Source: Acanthornis magna
Lineage: Eukaryota; Chordata; Aves; Passeriformes; Acanthizidae
NCBI GenBank assembly: GCA_036785705.1
Contig: JAWUZG010000029.1
Coordinates: 12,973,501-13,037,500 of the forward strand
Length of the DNA: 64,000 nucleotides
Direction: 5' to 3'
Shown: positions 62,105 through 64,000 of the stretch, piece by piece
Layout of the letters: the number at the start of each line of letters is the position of its first letter
Position numbering within the stretch: position 1 is the first letter of the stretch
The notes under the pieces: generated by a model
Told to the model about the DNA's origin: nothing
Seen by the model: the letters and a program-made list of their open reading frames with translations, nothing else
Databases searched by the model: none
Translations under genes and position numbers: made by a program

Positions 62105-62225
62105 AGACACTAACCCAAGATTCAACAAGAAGCTTGAGCTATAATTCCTAATTCACATGCTCCCTATGAGATTTTGGGGTAAATCACTTTTTGCCTTTGG
62201 CTTTGTCCTCTACTGTGATTATTTG
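62105..62225 (+). mobile_element. possible MIR-like SINE relic
   Basis: ATGAGATTTTGGGGTAAATC followed by ACTTTTTGCCTTTGGCTTTG and TCCTC resembles the MIR core (TGTGACCTTGGGCAAGTCAC-like, then CTCTGTGCCTCAGTTTCC-like). The weaker stretch before it (ACCCAAGATTCAACAAG) fits the MIR part before the core. Similarity is lower than at 30238-30396. Confidence 0.42.
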
Positions 62226-63398
62226 CATTTACTTTCTTTGTCTGAAAGCTGGCCAAGCAGCAAGCAGACCTGACCTCTGTGATTACTGCCGCTTCAGAGA
62301 ATGCACAGCACCAAACTGGCCATGCACAAAACTTCCCCAGAGTGACACTGTGTTCCTTAGATCAATCCTGTAACAATACCCTTGCTGATTGTCTATGCCT
62401 TTTCCTGGGTAGATCACTCAGTTCCACTAGGTGAAGCCTTCACTATATAGCAGTTATCCTTCTGCAGGCAAAATTTTGAAAGAGTTGCTATTAAGAGATG
62501 GAGTACAAAGCAGAGCAAGGGAACAGATCTCTTTGAATGACAGATCAGAACACACATGGGTCCAGCCCTATCCTGTAAGTGTGGTGAAAATGTTCTCACC
62601 TACAGAAATAACAATTCCTGCAGCTTCAGGTTTTTAAATACGAAATACATATATTAGAAGTAGAGTTGGTTAAGTAGTTCAAATAGCTAAACTCTCCAGT
62701 GTACAAGGCTATCATTTTAGATAATGAGACATTTCTCCATTTTCCAAAAGGTTAAAGACAGACTCTATAAATTCTGCATCTAGCAGCCCAGGGAGGCTTC
62801 TCCTAATGGCCCCCACAGACATCGTTTCATTGTCTGGAATGCATCAGGATCAGTTAATGCTGATGAAGTGCAAGGCTTTGTGTTCAGAATAAAAGTAGGA
62901 AGAGGTAAGGCTTCATGACTTGAAACTAAAAAACAGCTTTTCTGCAAATAAGCTGCAGGAGGGGAAAAGAAAAAGAATTTAACTGTCACTAACTACGACA
63001 CCAGAAAACAGCAACTATAAAACAGTCACTGAGAGAGGAATGTACAAGGCCATCTTCATACTCTACATTGCATATAAGTTGATCTCTGCAAAACAGACTC
63101 CCTGGGCCAACCTGTGTTTCACAGAGCAGGTGGCAATGCTGTCCTTTACGTACCAGCAAGCCAGAGGACGTGTCCCTCAGCCATCTGGAACCCCGTCAGC
63201 ATGCACTCATGCTGGAAACAAAATGCACAGAGATTTGCATGACTGATTTTCTGCTTTGGCGAGGACAGCAGAGACGAGCAGCCTTGACCTGCTGATCACT
63301 TGTGACAAGAATTTACTTGGCAGCAGAGACCCTCAGGTGGCCAGATGAAACCAGCCATCTGTCAGCTGCGAATCTGCAGCCAGCCACTGCATGAAAAG
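62226..63398. other. unassigned non-coding DNA
   Basis: No gene or repeat family recognised. Frames of 60-69 codons have no motif. Confidence 0.5.
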
Positions 63399-63469
63399 GT
63401 AAAAATCAAAAGAGAGGGAAAAAAAAAGACAAAAGAAAAAAAGTCAAAGAAAGGACAGAGAAAGAACAG
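63399..63469 (+). repeat. purine-rich (A/G) tract
   Basis: Nearly all bases are A or G over about 70 positions, with AAAGAAAAAAAG-type units. The Lys-rich middle of the frame at 63345-63623 is a translation of it. Confidence 0.8.
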
Positions 63470-64000
63470 TACTAGCTGTGCTGCAGATATTTATTTTTCC
63501 TTACAACAACAGAGGGCGGCAATCCTCCATGTTGTCCACAGTCCTGGCCTGCTGCAAGCCCAGTGCGATACCCTGGAGGTGCTCAGCTCTCCCCTCAGCA
63601 AAAAGCAGCAATTTTATTTCTAGGGAGCAACACATTTTTATGTGTTCTACCTTACCAGAAGCAAGAGGCAAGAGGACTAATGGTGGCTTCAGGCAGTAAA
63701 ACAGACACCACTTCTCCCTTGTTAAATGATGAATTTTTTTCAGGTGGAAATGCAGAACTATTTTTACACAGGCATACATTCACAGAAAAGCCATTAAAAA
63801 AAGAACCTACACCAGCCCTCTAAGCAGGCTTTGAGGTCTGCTGGAGTAGAAATCTTCTACCATGGGATGCTGAGGCTCTTTTTACTCCCCTCCCTCTAGG
63901 CACAGAGCCCCCTCACAGGGCTCTGCATGCTCCCTGTGTGAGGGACCATGCTACTGTCGAGAGTACAGGGCACAATGTCAGCTGTGGACCACAGAAATTC
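63470..64000. other. unassigned DNA at window end
   Basis: Overlapping frames on both strands (63478-63823) without recognisable domains. Slightly GC-richer than the average of the window. Confidence 0.45.
63903..63925. repeat. perfect 8-bp hairpin with nearby related inverted repeat
   Basis: CAGAGCCC (63903-63910) and GGGCTCTG (63918-63925) are exact reverse complements around a 7-base loop. A second, imperfect pairing is possible between CCCTCACAGGG (63910-63920) and CCCTGTGTGAGGG shortly after, so two alternative folds compete. Confidence 0.65.

Noticed and set aside
1..64000. tRNA, rRNA, CRISPR array, operon or phage-like content
   Set aside because: No B-box-like GGTTCGAATCC, no rRNA blocks, no regularly spaced direct repeats and no dense long frames. 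The window is eukaryotic non-coding DNA.

Overview
The window looks like vertebrate, most probably avian, intergenic or intronic DNA. It is AT-rich, has no dense gene content, and no open reading frame looks like a complete conserved protein. The taxonomic call rests on its interspersed repeats. Those I recognise are mostly CR1-type LINE copies, several with the CR1 3' signature (a GTTGGACTC-like stretch, then a TGGGTC..CCCAACTCAG-like stretch, then ATTCTGTG octamers). There are also older L3/CR1-like copies and one or two MIR-like SINE relics. Alu, B1/B2 or L1 copies are absent. This fits a bird best; a crocodilian or turtle cannot be excluded. All family assignments were made by eye from remembered consensus features, not by a search.

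Layout. Positions 1-8960 are mostly featureless AT-rich DNA with one TA/TATG microsatellite and a GC-richer patch near 5300-5560. At 8976-9233 lies a short 5'-truncated CR1 3' end with a perfect 13-bp direct repeat on both sides. Between 9.2 and 33 kb the sequence is mostly unassigned, with an old minus-strand L3/CR1 relic (19815-20270), a weaker one near 21.4 kb, a CA-rich A-tract (24.3 kb) and a minus-strand MIR-like SINE (30238-30396). At 33.2-34.5 kb two plus-strand CR1/L3 relics lie close together. At 37.4-37.96 kb there is a GC-richer stretch with a TATA box and other traits of a retroviral-type LTR, followed by two abutting perfect hairpins at 38578-38642. At 46366-48045 lies the largest repeat, a minus-strand CR1 whose ORF2 is broken by frameshifts and seems to lack both the endonuclease domain and the catalytic core of the reverse transcriptase. 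From 48 kb to the end I see a few microsatellites, a C21T9 tract, an old L3/CR1 relic (55.0-55.3 kb), a heat-shock-element-like triplet array (55971-55999) and a second possible MIR.

Possible host coding sequence is limited to three short candidate exons defined by splice-like signals: 48702-48824 on the minus strand, and 28669-28715 and 56081-56197 on the plus strand. Each is weak alone. None matches a protein I can name. If one is real, the window is part of a large gene with long introns; if none is, it is intergenic.

I found no operon, CRISPR array, tRNA, rRNA or complete protein-coding gene, and no new multi-gene system. The items most worth checking are the CR1 with 13-bp duplications, the doubly deleted CR1, the LTR-like block, the paired hairpins and the candidate terminal exon next to the heat-shock-like array.
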